In this document: piece by piece, positions 19,076 through 28,874 of the stretch
Layout of the letters: every line of letters begins with the position of its first letter
Numbering within the stretch: position 1 is the first letter of the stretch
Notes under the pieces: model-generated
Databases searched by the model: none
Seen by the model: the letters and a program-made list of their open reading frames with translations, nothing else
What the model was told of the DNA's origin: nothing
Assembly (NCBI RefSeq): GCF_002847305.1
Contig: NZ_CP025408.1
Span: forward strand, 2,377,001-2,441,000
DNA from: Paracoccus tegillarcae
GTDB lineage: Bacteria; Pseudomonadota; Alphaproteobacteria; Rhodobacterales; Rhodobacteraceae
Length of the DNA stretch: 64,000 nt
Direction: 5' to 3'
Made by a program: the position numbers and the translations under genes

Positions 19076-20239
19076 ATGAACGCAGCCGTCAAATTCGAGG
19101 ATCTTCAGGTCGGTTTCGACATTCCCGCCCGTCCGGGCATGGACGAGGCCGACATTCAGACCCCCTGTCTGGTGCTGGATCTGGATGCGCTGGAACGCAA
19201 CATCAAGAAGATGGGCGACTATGCCCGCGCGCATGGGATGCGGCACCGGGTCCATGGCAAGATGCACAAATCCGTCGATGTGGCCAAATTGCAGGAACGT
19301 CTGGGCGGCGCGGTTGGCGTTTGCTGTCAGAAAGTGTCCGAGGCCGAGGTGTTCGTGCGCGGCGGGATCAAGGATGTGCTGGTGTCCAACCAGGTCCGCG
19401 ATCCGCAAAAGATCGACCGACTGGCGCAATTGCCGAAACTGGGCAGCAGTGTCATCGTCTGTGTCGATGATCCGGCCAATGTGGACGAACTGTCCCAGGC
19501 CGCGCAGAAGCATGGCACGGAATTGCAGGTGCTTGTCGAAATCGACTGTGGTGCCGGGCGTTGCGGTGTAACGACCTCAGAGGCCGTGGTCGAGATCGCC
19601 AAAGCCGTCGAACAGGCGCCGAACCTGCGCTTTTCGGGCATTCAGGCCTATCAGGGCGCGATGCAACATCTGGACAGCTACGAGGCGCGCAAGCAAAAGC
19701 TGGACATCGCCATCGCGCAGGTCAAGGACGCGGTCGCGGCGTTGAAAGCCGAGGGGCTGGAGGCGGAACTGGTCTCTGGCGGCGGCACCGGCAGCTATTA
19801 CTTCGAGTCCGATTCCGGCGTCTATAACGAGCTGCAATGCGGGTCCTACGCCTTCATGGATGCCGATTATGGCCGCATTCTGGATCAGGACGGCAAGCGG
19901 ATCGATCAGGGTGAATGGGAAAACGCCTTCTTTATCCTGACCCAGGTCATGAGCCATGCCAAACCGGACAAGGCCATCTGCGACGCAGGCCTCAAGGCGC
20001 AATCCGTCGATAGTGGCCTGCCGGTGATCTATGGCCGCGACGATGTCGAATATATCAAATGTTCCGATGAACACGGCGTGATTGCCGACCCGGATGGTGT
20101 GCTGAAGGTGGGCGACAAGCTGCGGCTGGTGCCGGGCCATTGCGACCCGACGGCCAATGTCCACGACTGGTATGTCGGTGTCAGGAACGGCAAGGCCGAA
20201 ACGCTGTGGCCGGTCTCGGCGCGCGGCAAGGCGTATTGA
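19076..20239 (+). CDS. bhcC: beta-Hydroxyaspartate aldolase
   Basis: Second step: condenses glycine and glyoxylate to beta-hydroxyaspartate, the carbon-joining reaction of the cycle. The 387-residue protein belongs to the D-threonine aldolase-like (alanine racemase-fold, type III) PLP enzymes. Lys62 in 'HGKMHKS' is the expected Schiff-base residue, and the C-terminal 'PGHCDPTANVHDWY' holds the divalent-metal His and Cys/Asp ligands. It follows bhcB after 3 bp and is separated from bhcD by 104 bp that contain a hairpin. Confidence 0.95.
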   Translation: MNAAVKFEDLQVGFDIPARPGMDEADIQTPCLVLDLDALERNIKKMGDYARAHGMRHRVHGKMHKSVDVAKLQERLGGAVGVCCQKVSEAEVFVRGGIKDVLVSNQVRDPQKIDRLAQLPKLGSSVIVCVDDPANVDELSQAAQKHGTELQVLVEIDCGAGRCGVTTSEAVVEIAKAVEQAPNLRFSGIQAYQGAMQHLDSYEARKQKLDIAIAQVKDAVAALKAEGLEAELVSGGGTGSYYFESDSGVYNELQCGSYAFMDADYGRILDQDGKRIDQGEWENAFFILTQVMSHAKPDKAICDAGLKAQSVDSGLPVIYGRDDVEYIKCSDEHGVIADPDGVLKVGDKLRLVPGHCDPTANVHDWYVGVRNGKAETLWPVSARGKAY

Positions 20240-20291
20240 CCAATCCCGCGCGTAGACCGGGCGGGACCCCACCGTAGATGACAGCCCCTGC

Positions 20292-20332
20292 GTCTGGCCC
20301 TCGCGTCAGGCGCAAGGCGGGCTGCCCCAGAC
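20292..20332 (+). other. Hairpin between bhcC and bhcD
   Basis: GTCTGG (20292-20297) pairs with CCAGAC (20327-20332) around a GC-rich loop that can fold further. Its 3' arm ends directly before the AGGAA ribosome site of bhcD. It could tune bhcD translation or protect the mRNA end; this is inference. Confidence 0.4.
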
Positions 20333-20343
20333 AGGAACATGAC

Positions 20344-21309
20344 ATGCTGATCGTAGCCGAACGCGAGATCGCGAACCTGATGACCCAAGAGGCCGCCTTT
20401 GACGCGGTGGAAAAGGTGTTTGCGGCGATGGCTGCGGGGGATGCCCGCAACTTCCCCGTCGTGCGAGAGGCGATCGGGCATGAGGACGCGCTTTACGGCT
20501 TCAAGGGCGGGTTCGACCGTGCGGGTCTGGCGCTTGGGCTCAAGGCGGGGGGCTATTGGCCCAACAATCTGGAAAAGCGCGGGCTGATCAATCACCAGTC
20601 GACGATCTTTCTGTTCGATCCCGATACCGGCAAGGTCAGGTCGATGGTCGGCGGCAATCTGCTGACCGCGCTGCGGACGGCGGCGGCCTCGGCCGTTTCG
20701 ATCAGCCATCTGGCGCGCGCCGATGCCCGTGTTCTGGGCATGGTCGGCGCGGGCCATCAGGCGACGTTCCAACTGCGCGCCGCGCTGAAACAGCGCAGCT
20801 TTGACAAGGTCATCGGCTGGAACCTGCATCCCGAAATGCTGCCGAACCTCGAAGCCGTGGCGACGCAGGCCGGGCTGCCCTTTGAGGCGGTCGAGCTGGA
20901 TGGCATGGTCGCGGCGGATGTGATCATCTCGATCACCTCATCCTTCGATGCGATCCTGAGCGCAGATCAGGTCAGCCCCGGCACGCATATCGCCTGCATG
21001 GGCACGGATACCAAGGGCAAGCAGGAACTCGATCCCCGCATATTGGCGGGCGCAGCGGTGTTCACTGATGAGGTTGCGCAATCGGTCGCGCTTGGCGAGG
21101 CCCAGCACGCCGTCGCCCGGGGCCTGATCAAGCCATCCGACATCACGCAGCTTGGTGCGGTGATCAACGGCACGCATGAAGGGCGCAGTTCGGATGATCA
21201 GATCACGCTGTTTGACGGCACAGGGGTCGGGTTGCAGGATCTGGCTGTGGCGGCTGCCGTGGTCGATCTGGCGGTTGAGGCAGGCGTGGCCATCGAGGTC
21301 GATTTCTGA
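20344..21309 (+). CDS. bhcD: Iminosuccinate reductase
   Basis: Last step: reduces iminosuccinate with NADH to L-aspartate, closing the cycle so that aspartate can donate its amino group again to glyoxylate. A 321-residue member of the ornithine cyclodeaminase/mu-crystallin family, with the Rossmann 'GMVGAGHQATFQLRA' (about residues 136-150) and the active-site region 'GLALGLKAGGYWPNN'. The start at 20344 has AGGAA 6 nt upstream; the frame extends to 20278 without support. It ends the operon; an imperfect stem-loop follows before murB. Confidence 0.94.
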   Translation: MLIVAEREIANLMTQEAAFDAVEKVFAAMAAGDARNFPVVREAIGHEDALYGFKGGFDRAGLALGLKAGGYWPNNLEKRGLINHQSTIFLFDPDTGKVRSMVGGNLLTALRTAAASAVSISHLARADARVLGMVGAGHQATFQLRAALKQRSFDKVIGWNLHPEMLPNLEAVATQAGLPFEAVELDGMVAADVIISITSSFDAILSADQVSPGTHIACMGTDTKGKQELDPRILAGAAVFTDEVAQSVALGEAQHAVARGLIKPSDITQLGAVINGTHEGRSSDDQITLFDGTGVGLQDLAVAAAVVDLAVEAGVAIEVDF

Positions 21310-21329
21310 GGCGATGATCGCTGCGGGCG

Positions 21330-21375
21330 GCCCGTCCCGCCTGGCCAAGATCACCCACGACCAAGGCGGACGGGC
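21330..21375 (+). terminator. Stem-loop after bhcD (weak terminator candidate)
   Basis: GCCCGTCC plus GCCTGG (21330-21344) pair with CCAAGGC plus GGACGGGC (21361-21375), with small bulges. No T-run follows, so termination is uncertain and some read-through into murB is possible. Confidence 0.4.
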
Positions 21376-21446
21376 GGGATGGCCCACGCCGTGCCGCGCT
21401 ACACCATCATGTTGACGACCTGCGCGGGCAGCACTACCAGCAGCGG

Positions 21447-22391
21447 ATGACCCAGAATTTACCCGATACTCGCGGCGTGCTGACGCCGAACCGGCCGCTG
21501 GATGGCCTGACATGGCTGCGTGTTGGCGGCCCCGCCGACTGGCTGTTCCAGCCTGCCGATCCCGAAGATCTGGCCTCGTTCCTTGCGCAGCTGGAACCGG
21601 ATGTCCCGGTCTTTCCGATCGGTGTTGGCAGCAATCTGATCGTTCGCGACGGCGGCATCCGCGGTGTGGTGATCCGGCTCGGTCGCGCGTTCAATGGCAT
21701 CGCGGTTGAAGGCGACACGGTGACCGCCGGCGCTGCGGCGCTGGATGCGCATGTGGCCCGGCGCGCGGCTGATGCCGGCCTGGATTTGACCTTCTTGCGC
21801 ACCATTCCGGGCAGTATCGGCGGCGCCGTGCGGATGAACGCCGGCTGTTATGGCAGCTATGTCGCCGACCATCTGATCGAGGCCGTGGCCGTCACGCGCG
21901 ACGGCCAGCAGGTCACGCTTGGCCCCGATGATCTGCGCTTTGCCTATCGCCATTCCGAACTGCCGGCTGATTGGGTTCTGACCGAGGCGCGCTTTCGCGC
22001 CGGCAAGGGCGATCCGGATGCGCTGCACGCGAAGATGGCGGATCAACTGGCCAAACGCGACGAAACACAGCCGACCAAGGATCGCAGCGCCGGATCCACC
22101 TTTCGCAATCCCGCCGGTTTCAGCAGCACCGGACGCGCAGACGATACGCATGAGTTGAAGGCCTGGTCGCTCATTGATGCGGCAGGTCTGCGCGGGCATA
22201 GCTGGGGCGGGGCGCAGATGTCGGAAAAGCACCCGAATTTCCTGCTGAACACAGGCGGTGCGACGGCGGCCGAGCTAGAGGAACTGGGCGAACTGGTGCG
22301 CCGCCGCGTGATGGAAGAAAGCGGCCTTGATCTGCAATGGGAGGTGATCCGCGTTGGCGATCCCCTGCCCGAGGACGCCCCGGCGGACTGA
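21447..22391 (+). CDS. murB: UDP-N-acetylenolpyruvoylglucosamine reductase
   Basis: FAD/NADPH enzyme completing UDP-MurNAc synthesis in the cytoplasm. The 314 residues include the FAD domain ('[19 protein letters not shown]', '[16 protein letters not shown]'), the catalytic Ser in '[11 protein letters not shown]' and the C-terminal Glu region '[15 protein letters not shown]'. It is a type I MurB. In most Rhodobacterales murC (and murG) stand directly upstream; here the preceding gene is bhcD. The 137-bp gap before murB shows no strong Shine-Dalgarno. It leads murB-ddl-ftsQ-ftsA-ftsZ. Confidence 0.96.
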   Translation: MTQNLPDTRGVLTPNRPLDGLTWLRVGGPADWLFQPADPEDLASFLAQLEPDVPVFPIGVGSNLIVRDGGIRGVVIRLGRAFNGIAVEGDTVTAGAAALDAHVARRAADAGLDLTFLRTIPGSIGGAVRMNAGCYGSYVADHLIEAVAVTRDGQQVTLGPDDLRFAYRHSELPADWVLTEARFRAGKGDPDALHAKMADQLAKRDETQPTKDRSAGSTFRNPAGFSSTGRADDTHELKAWSLIDAAGLRGHSWGGAQMSEKHPNFLLNTGGATAAELEELGELVRRRVMEESGLDLQWEVIRVGDPLPEDAPAD

Positions 22392-22500
22392 TGCGAAAAA
22401 AATGGGCTTTTGCGATTCAGGCTTTGCGGCTAAGGTAAGTGTGTAGTTAATTATTATCGCGCAGGATCGGGTCGAACCCGGCCGTGCGAAACCGAAAGAA

Positions 22501-22517
22501 GCCCGGACAAACCGGGC
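22501..22517 (+). other. Hairpin in the ddl leader
   Basis: GCCCGG-ACAAA-CCGGGC is a perfect 6-bp stem 15 nt before the ddl start. A second small hairpin, CGGGT-CGA-ACCCG, lies just upstream (about 22468-22480). The AT-rich TTAATTATTAT at 22447 may be part of an internal promoter. Confidence 0.4.
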
Positions 22518-22532
22518 GCGAAAGGCGAAATC

Positions 22533-23468
22533 GTGGCGGGCAGGTCGAGCAGGACAGCCCACACCGTAGCCGTTCTGATGGGCGGACCCTCGGCTGAACG
22601 CGAGGTGTCTCTGTCCTCGGGGCGCGAATGCGCAAATGCGCTGCGGGTGGCGGGTTACACAGTCATCGAGGTCGAACTCGGGTCGCAGCGCGGCGCCGAA
22701 ATCGTGACACGGCTTGCCGATGTCGCGCCTGATGTCGTGTTCAATGCGCTGCACGGCCCCCTGGGCGAGGATGGCTGTGTGCAGGGCGTGCTGGAATGGC
22801 TGGGTCTGCCCTATACACATTCGGGTGTGCTGGCTTCGGCGCTGGCGATGGACAAGACGCGGGCCAAGGATGCGTTTCGCGCGGCTTGCCTGCCGGTGGT
22901 CGAAAGCATCATCGCCGATCGAGACGAGGTGCGCAGCCGCCATGTGATGCCGGCGCCCTATGTGGTCAAGCCGAATGACGAGGGCTCCAGTGTCGGGGTG
23001 TATATCGTGCATGCCGAGAATAACGGCCCGCCTGCGCTGGACGACAAGATGCCGTCGCGGGTCATGGTCGAAACCTATGCGCCGGGGCGCGAGCTGACCA
23101 CCACCGTGATGGGCGACCGGGCGCTGGAGGTGACCGAGATCATCGTCGAAGGCTGGTACGATTACGACGCCAAGTACAAACCCGGCGGCTCGCGCCATGT
23201 GATCCCCGCCGAAATCCCCGCCGAGATCCGCTCTGCCTGCCTGGACATGGCAGTGCGCGCCCATGACGCCTTGGGCTGCAACGGCCTCAGCCGCACCGAT
23301 TTCCGTTGGGATGAAACGCGCGGTCTGGACGGGCTGATCATCCTCGAGGTGAACACCCAGCCCGGCATGACGCCCACCTCGCTGGCGCCCGAACAGGCTG
23401 CCCATGCGGGTCATGATTTCCCCGCGCTGATGCGCTGGATGATCGAGGATGCGCTATGTCGAGCATGA
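22533..23468 (+). CDS. ddl: D-alanine--D-alanine ligase
   Basis: ATP-grasp enzyme making the D-Ala-D-Ala dipeptide for peptidoglycan. Family motifs: '[17 protein letters not shown]' at the N-terminus, '[17 protein letters not shown]' (ATP binding), '[17 protein letters not shown]', and '[20 protein letters not shown]' with the Mg ligands. The 311-residue frame begins with GTG at 22533; an AAGGCG stands 7 nt before it. Its 3' end overlaps ftsQ by up to 13 bp, showing tight coupling to the division genes. Confidence 0.96.
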   Translation: MAGRSSRTAHTVAVLMGGPSAEREVSLSSGRECANALRVAGYTVIEVELGSQRGAEIVTRLADVAPDVVFNALHGPLGEDGCVQGVLEWLGLPYTHSGVLASALAMDKTRAKDAFRAACLPVVESIIADRDEVRSRHVMPAPYVVKPNDEGSSVGVYIVHAENNGPPALDDKMPSRVMVETYAPGRELTTTVMGDRALEVTEIIVEGWYDYDAKYKPGGSRHVIPAEIPAEIRSACLDMAVRAHDALGCNGLSRTDFRWDETRGLDGLIILEVNTQPGMTPTSLAPEQAAHAGHDFPALMRWMIEDALCRA

Positions 23469-24376
23469 CCGATCACAACGCACCGCCCAAGCGCAAGCGC
23501 GATCCCGCGCCCTCGCGTCTGGCCTATCGGCTGGAGCGGATGTGGCTGACGCCGCTTTATCGGCGGGTGTTTCGCGTCGGGCTGCCGGCCTTTGTGCTGG
23601 CCATGAGCGTGGGCATCTGGCTGTCGGACGAGGATCGCCGCGCGGCGCTGTCGGATGGCATCACCGGGATGGTCGACAAGGTCCAAAGCCGCGACGAATT
23701 TCAGGTCCGCATGATGACGGTCGAGGGTGCCTCGCCCGCGGTCGACAAGGCTTTGCGGGCGATGCTGCCGGTCGATCTGCCGGCCTCTAGTTTTGACATC
23801 GACCTGACCGCGCTGCGGCTGCAGGTGATCGCGCTGGATGCAGTTGAAAAGATCGAATTGCGGATCAAGCCGGGTGGCATCCTGTCGGCGGTGGTGACCG
23901 AACGAGTGCCGGTGATGCTGTGGCGTCATGCGCGCGGTATCGACATGCTGGACAAGGCAGGCCACCGCGTTGCCGGTGTGACCGCGCGCGAGATGCGCCC
24001 TGACCTGCCCATTATCGCCGGAGACGGGGCCGATCAGGCCGCCCATGAGGCGCTGGCGCTGATCGACGCCGCCGGCCCGGTCCTGCCGCGCCTGCGCGGT
24101 TTGCAGCGGCAGGGCGAGCGGCGATGGGATGTGGTGCTGGATCATGGCCAGCGCATCCTTTTGCCGGAAACCGATGCCGTTCGCGCCCTTGAGCGGGCCA
24201 TAGAGATGCAGCGTCAGCAGGATCTGCTGGGCCGCGATATCAGCGTGATCGACCTGCGCGACCCGGCCCGGCCGGTGGTTCGTATGGGCGTCGACGCACG
24301 CAACACAATTCGCGGCGCGCGCGGCCTGCCCCTGCTGGGGCCGGACGGGCAGCTTTTGCCGGATGATGAGGGATAG
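23456..24376 (+). CDS. ftsQ: Cell division protein FtsQ
   Basis: Bitopic divisome protein linking early and late division proteins. A cytoplasmic basic tail of about 40 residues is followed by one membrane helix ('[16 protein letters not shown]', about 42-58), then the POTRA domain (about 80-150) and the FtsQ beta domain. The 306-residue count starts at 23456, 13 bp inside ddl; ATG at 23465 overlapping the ddl stop as ATGA is equally plausible. A proline/basic-rich N-terminus is normal for alphaproteobacteria. It is followed by ftsA after 15 bp. Confidence 0.95.
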   Translation: MSSMTDHNAPPKRKRDPAPSRLAYRLERMWLTPLYRRVFRVGLPAFVLAMSVGIWLSDEDRRAALSDGITGMVDKVQSRDEFQVRMMTVEGASPAVDKALRAMLPVDLPASSFDIDLTALRLQVIALDAVEKIELRIKPGGILSAVVTERVPVMLWRHARGIDMLDKAGHRVAGVTAREMRPDLPIIAGDGADQAAHEALALIDAAGPVLPRLRGLQRQGERRWDVVLDHGQRILLPETDAVRALERAIEMQRQQDLLGRDISVIDLRDPARPVVRMGVDARNTIRGARGLPLLGPDGQLLPDDEG

Positions 24377-24391
24377 GGAGGCCAGAACCCA

Positions 24392-25726
24392 ATGACCGAG
24401 CTTTACCAGACGCAGCGCGCCATGCGGAACATGCGCCGTGCCGCCATGCAGCGGGGCGTGGTGGGCATTCTGGACATCGGCACCTCGAAGATTGCCTGTC
24501 TGGTGCTGAAATTCGACGGCTCGGAGGTCTCGCGAGAGGCTGATGGCGTCGGTCCGATGGCCGGGCAGGCCAATTTCCGGGTGATCGGAGCGGCGACGAC
24601 GCAATCGCGCGGCATGCGTTACGGCGAGATCGACACGATGGCCGAAACGGAACGCGCCGTGCGCACCGTCGTGGCCGCGGCGCAAAAGATGGCCGGTGTG
24701 CGGGTCGATCACGTCATTGCCTGCCTGTCGGGCGGAAGGCCTTCGTCTTATGGGCTGGCGGGGGAAATCTCGCTCGAGCAGGGCAAGGTCACCGAACATG
24801 ATGTGGCCTCGGTGCTGGCCGCCTGCGATGTGCCGGATTTCGGACGCGGGCGCGAGGTGTTGCACGCGCAGCCGGTGAATTTCGCGGTTGATCACCGCAG
24901 CGGGCTAAGCGATCCGCGCGAACATTCCGGCAATATGCTGGCCTGCGACATGCATGTGCTGACCGTGGACGGCGATGCCATCGGCAATCTGATCCACTGC
25001 ATCCGGCGCTGCGATCTGGAACTGGCCGGTATCGCCAGCGCCTCTTATGCGTCGGGCCGGGCCAGTCTGGTCGAGGACGAACAGGAACTGGGCGCGGCCT
25101 GCATCGATCTGGGCGGCGGCGGGACCGGCGTGTCGATCTTTATCAAGAAGCACATGATCTATGCCGATTGGGTGCGCATCGGCGGGCATCTGATCACGCA
25201 GGATATCAGTCAGGGCCTGCGCGTGCCCTATGCTGTGGCAGAGCGTCTCAAGACCCTGAACGGCGGTGTCGAGGCGACGGGCCGTGATGATCGCGATCTG
25301 ATTGCGGTCGGCGGCGAAACGGGCGATTGGGAATCCGACCGGCGCAGCGTCAGCCGTGGCGACGTGATCGGGGTCATGCGTCCCCGGGTCGAGGAAATTC
25401 TGGAAGAGGTGCGTCAGCGTCTGGATGCGGCAGGCTTTGATTCGCTGCCCAGTCAACAGATCGTGCTGACCGGCGGCGGCAGCCAGATCCCCGGCCTTGA
25501 CGGTCTGGCCACGCGCATCCTTGGACCGAATGTCCGCTGTGGGCGCCCGCTGCGAATCGATGGGCTGGCACATCAGCTGACCGACCCCAGTTTCAGCAGC
25601 GCGGTGGGCCTGGCGCTGTTCGCAGCCCATCCGCAGGACGAATGGTGGGATTTCGAGACCCCCGCCGACCGCTATCCCGCCCGCAGCCTGCGTCGCGCCT
25701 ATCGCTGGTTCAGGAACAACTGGTAA
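24392..25726 (+). CDS. ftsA: Cell division protein FtsA
   Basis: Actin-like ATPase that ties FtsZ filaments to the membrane. The 444 residues contain 'VGILDIGTSKIACLVLK' (phosphate 1), 'ACIDLGGGGTGVSIFI' (phosphate 2) and 'IVLTGGGSQIPGLDGLATRILG' (adenosine). The C-terminal 'RSLRRAYRWFRNNW' is an amphipathic membrane-targeting helix rich in Arg and Trp. GGGAGG lies 10 nt before the ATG. An N-terminal extension of about 20 residues before the ATPase core is common in this order. Confidence 0.97.
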   Translation: MTELYQTQRAMRNMRRAAMQRGVVGILDIGTSKIACLVLKFDGSEVSREADGVGPMAGQANFRVIGAATTQSRGMRYGEIDTMAETERAVRTVVAAAQKMAGVRVDHVIACLSGGRPSSYGLAGEISLEQGKVTEHDVASVLAACDVPDFGRGREVLHAQPVNFAVDHRSGLSDPREHSGNMLACDMHVLTVDGDAIGNLIHCIRRCDLELAGIASASYASGRASLVEDEQELGAACIDLGGGGTGVSIFIKKHMIYADWVRIGGHLITQDISQGLRVPYAVAERLKTLNGGVEATGRDDRDLIAVGGETGDWESDRRSVSRGDVIGVMRPRVEEILEEVRQRLDAAGFDSLPSQQIVLTGGGSQIPGLDGLATRILGPNVRCGRPLRIDGLAHQLTDPSFSSAVGLALFAAHPQDEWWDFETPADRYPARSLRRAYRWFRNNW

Positions 25727-25743
25727 GCGCTGACGAACACTCA

Positions 25744-25774
25744 ATATGTGGGGGCAGGGGGGTGCCCACCATAT
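25744..25774. other. Imperfect stem-loop in the ftsA-ftsZ spacer
   Basis: ATATGTGGGGGCA and TGCCCACCATAT form an imperfect inverted repeat with a G-rich loop, 18 bp after ftsA. The rest of the 223-bp spacer probably holds an ftsZ promoter; none stands out. Confidence 0.4.
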
Positions 25775-25949
25775 TCTGCTGTCTTGGCAAGATACCGCCG
25801 AAACACCCCATGAACACCGCCACATTTTGCGGTCGACCTGTGTTTTTCGGGTGACGCAGCGGGTCAATATCGCTACGATTGATCGGATAACGGGGGATTC
25901 GACCGGGTGGGCGGAAAAGCCCGGCAGACAGCGAAAACAGGCGGAAACC

Positions 25950-27587
25950 ATGAACCTCAATCTGATGATGAACGAAGAAGAAGAGCTGAAGCCGCGGATC
26001 ACCGTGTTCGGTGTCGGCGGAGCAGGCGGCAACGCGGTCAACAACATGATCGAAAAGCAGCTTGAAGGCGCTGAATTCGTGGTGGCGAATACCGATGCGC
26101 AGGCGCTGGCTGGCTCGAAGTCGGAACACCGTATCCAGATGGGGCCGAAGGTCACCGAAGGTCTGGGCGCGGGCGCGAAGCCCTCGATCGGGGCCAAGGC
26201 CGCCGAAGAGACCATCGAGGATATCGTCGATCATCTGATGGGCGCGCATATGTGCTTTATCACCGCCGGTATGGGCGGCGGCACCGGAACGGGCGCGGCC
26301 CCGATCATCGCGCAGGCCGCGCGTGAAATGGGTATCCTGACCGTTGGCGTCGTGACCAAGCCCTTCCAGTTCGAAGGCACCAAGCGGATGCGTCAGGCCG
26401 AAGAGGGCGTCGAGGCCCTGCAAAAGGTTGTCGACACACTGATCATCATTCCCAACCAGAACCTGTTCCGTCTGGCCAACGAAAAGACCACCTTCACCGA
26501 AGCCTTCGCCATGGCCGATGACGTGCTGTATCAAGGCGTCAAGGGCGTGACCGACCTGATGGTTCGTCCGGGCCTGATCAACCTCGACTTCGCCGACGTT
26601 CGCGCGGTGATGGACGAGATGGGCAAGGCCATGATGGGCACGGGCGAAGCCGCCGGCGAGAACCGCGCCGTCGAGGCCGCCGAGCGCGCCATTGCCAACC
26701 CGCTTCTGGACGAAATCAGCCTGAACGGTGCGCGTGGCGTGCTGATCAATGTCACCGGCGGTCACGACATGACCCTGTTCGAACTGGACGAGGCCGCGAA
26801 TATCATCCGCGACAAGGTGGATGGCGACGCGAATATCATCGTCGGCTCGACGCTGGATCCGTCAATGGAAGGCACGCTGCGCGTTTCGGTCGTTGCGACC
26901 GGCATCGATGCCGAGCCGGCCAGCGCCGAGATCCCGGCACCGCGCCGTGGCATGTCCGAGCCGCTGACCCAGAACCCGCCGGTCGCGCAGAAACCCGCCG
27001 CCGCAGAGGCCGAAAGCGATCTGCCGGTTCCGCCGCGCCGTGCGCCTGCACCCGTCGCTGCCGATACCGCCAGCGAAACGGCTGCGCAGCGCAAGGTCAT
27101 TGGCGACGACGACATGCCGCCCGCCGGCTGGAGCCGTCCGGCCAGCGCCGCTCAGCCCGCAGCAGCCGCACCTGCGGTTGAGGCAGATGACGAGTTGAGC
27201 AGCTATTTCACGCCCAAGGCGCCTGATCAGGATCGCGTGGCGGTCAAGCCCGAGGTGATGGCCCGGCTGCAGCGCGCGGTCGAACATCACGGCGAACGTC
27301 CTGGTCGTCAGGCAGCAGCGCCAGCGGCCGGACAGCCCAATGCAGGCGTCAATCCCAATGCGCAGCAAAGCCGCATGGGTGGTTTGGGCCGGCTGATCGA
27401 ACGTGTGGCGGGTCACAACGAGGCCCCCGCGCAAAAGCCGACCGCCAGCTCCATCGCCGAGCGGGTCAGCGAACGTGTCGCCACCCGCGCGCGTCAGGCC
27501 GAATCCGATTTCGACGATCTGGCCAGCCCGGACAACGCCGACGACAATGTCGAAATCCCGGCGTTTCTGCGCCGCCAGGCAAACTGA
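25950..27587 (+). CDS. ftsZ: Cell division protein FtsZ
   Basis: Tubulin-like GTPase forming the Z ring. The tubulin signature 'GGGTGTG' is at residues 109-115, and 'NTDAQAL' and '[11 protein letters not shown]' are conserved. The GTPase core ends near residue 320; a Pro/Ala-rich disordered linker of roughly 200 residues follows, ending in the conserved peptide '[10 protein letters not shown]' that binds FtsA and other partners. Total 545 residues, long as in other alphaproteobacteria. ATG 25950 has AGGCGGA 5 nt upstream; the frame continues upstream to 25746 but the extra residues are not FtsZ-like. Confidence 0.98.
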   Translation: MNLNLMMNEEEELKPRITVFGVGGAGGNAVNNMIEKQLEGAEFVVANTDAQALAGSKSEHRIQMGPKVTEGLGAGAKPSIGAKAAEETIEDIVDHLMGAHMCFITAGMGGGTGTGAAPIIAQAAREMGILTVGVVTKPFQFEGTKRMRQAEEGVEALQKVVDTLIIIPNQNLFRLANEKTTFTEAFAMADDVLYQGVKGVTDLMVRPGLINLDFADVRAVMDEMGKAMMGTGEAAGENRAVEAAERAIANPLLDEISLNGARGVLINVTGGHDMTLFELDEAANIIRDKVDGDANIIVGSTLDPSMEGTLRVSVVATGIDAEPASAEIPAPRRGMSEPLTQNPPVAQKPAAAEAESDLPVPPRRAPAPVAADTASETAAQRKVIGDDDMPPAGWSRPASAAQPAAAAPAVEADDELSSYFTPKAPDQDRVAVKPEVMARLQRAVEHHGERPGRQAAAPAAGQPNAGVNPNAQQSRMGGLGRLIERVAGHNEAPAQKPTASSIAERVSERVATRARQAESDFDDLASPDNADDNVEIPAFLRRQAN

Positions 27588-27622
27588 CCGCTCACGTTTT
27601 TGAGATAACAAAACCCGAAAGT

Positions 27623-27650
27623 GCCGCCTCGCGCGGCCCTTTTTTCTTTT
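27623..27650 (+). terminator. Rho-independent terminator of ftsZ
   Basis: GCCGC-CTCGC-GCGGC followed by CC and TTTTTTCTTTT, 36 bp after the ftsZ stop. It closes the murB-ftsZ run. Confidence 0.85.
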
Positions 27651-27814
27651 GTGTTCAGTTGATTGTAAGGCAGCAGGTCAACACTCATGCGCTATCTGCA
27701 TCGAATGTTTCAGGTCGTTACAAAACGTTAATTGAGTGCCGGGGGTGGTGCGCTTAGCTGACACTGTACCGGGGCGTTCTGTTCCCGGAAAAACAAAAAC
27801 GGGCAGGCAGAATC

Positions 27815-28750
27815 ATGCAGGCGACGATCAAAGACAAGGCTACTTTCGTGGGCGTGGGGTTGCACTCTGGTGCACCGGCGCGACTGACGATTCATCCCGC
27901 TGCTGCGGGACATGGCATCGTCTTTCGTCGCGTTGACCTGAAAGAAGGCGAGAATCAGATCGCCGCACGTTGGGATAATGTCACGCCATCGCAACTGTGC
28001 ACGCTGCTGGATAACGGGCAGGGCGCAACGCTGTCGACGGTCGAACATATCATGGCTGCGTTGGCCGGCACCGGCATTCATAATGCGTTGATCGAGGTTG
28101 ATGGGCCGGAAGTGCCGATCCTCGACGGCTCCAGCCAGTTGTTCGTGCGCGGCATTCTGCGTGCTGGCATCCGGATGCAGGGCCGGCCGCTGCGCGCGAT
28201 CCGCGTCCTGCGCCCGGTCGAGGTTCGCGACGGCGCGGCTTTTGCACGCCTGTCCCCCGCCGATCACCTTGAGATCGATTTCCAGATCGACTTTACCGAT
28301 GCCGCCATCGGCCATCAGGAAAAGCGGTTGGATATGGCCAATGGCGCCTTCCTGCGTGAATTGGCTGACAGCCGCACTTTTTGTCGGCAGTCGGATGTCG
28401 ATGCGATGCGGCAAAACGGGCTGGCGCTTGGCGGCACCTATGACAATGCGGTTGTGGTCGATGGTGCGCAGGTGCTGTCGCCCGGCGGGCTGCGCCATGC
28501 CGACGAGGCTGTTCGTCACAAGATGCTGGACGCGATGGGCGACCTGGCCCTGGCCGGCGCGCCGCTGCTGGCGCAATATACCGGCCATCGCGCGGGCCAT
28601 GCCATGACCAACCGGCTGCTGCGGGCTCTTTTTGCACAGCCAGACGCCTGGGAATGGGTGACTTGCTCGACCGATCTCGAGAATCGCCTGCCGGGCGCGG
28701 GTGTCGCGGCCTATGGTCCGATCTCTGGTCACGAGGCGGCGTTACGCTAA
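27815..28750 (+). CDS. lpxC: UDP-3-O-acyl-N-acetylglucosamine deacetylase
   Basis: Zinc deacetylase carrying out the committed step of lipid A synthesis. Zinc ligand His78 is in 'STVEHIMAAL', and the C-terminal 'VRHKMLDAMGDLALAG' carries the other His and Asp ligands. 'FVGVGLHSGAPARL' starts the first domain, and 'HRAGHAMTNRLLRAL' holds the catalytic His. The 311-residue length is normal. AGGCAG stands 7 nt before the ATG. It lies in its classic place after ftsZ but behind a terminator, so it has its own promoter in the 164 bp before it. Confidence 0.97.
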   Translation: MQATIKDKATFVGVGLHSGAPARLTIHPAAAGHGIVFRRVDLKEGENQIAARWDNVTPSQLCTLLDNGQGATLSTVEHIMAALAGTGIHNALIEVDGPEVPILDGSSQLFVRGILRAGIRMQGRPLRAIRVLRPVEVRDGAAFARLSPADHLEIDFQIDFTDAAIGHQEKRLDMANGAFLRELADSRTFCRQSDVDAMRQNGLALGGTYDNAVVVDGAQVLSPGGLRHADEAVRHKMLDAMGDLALAGAPLLAQYTGHRAGHAMTNRLLRALFAQPDAWEWVTCSTDLENRLPGAGVAAYGPISGHEAALR

Positions 28751-28874
28751 GGCGTTGCGCCCCCTTGCGAAAGCTGGCTCGAAATCAAGCGATTGCCATT
28801 TTGCGCCCCCTGATGTTCTGTGCTAGGACGACCGGGCCGTCGGGCGAAAGCACTGCGGTCACAAGACGGAATTG

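Noticed and set aside
23411..24895. 494-codon minus-strand frame opposite ftsQ/ftsA
   Set aside because: Spans two well-identified division genes; no recognisable domain.
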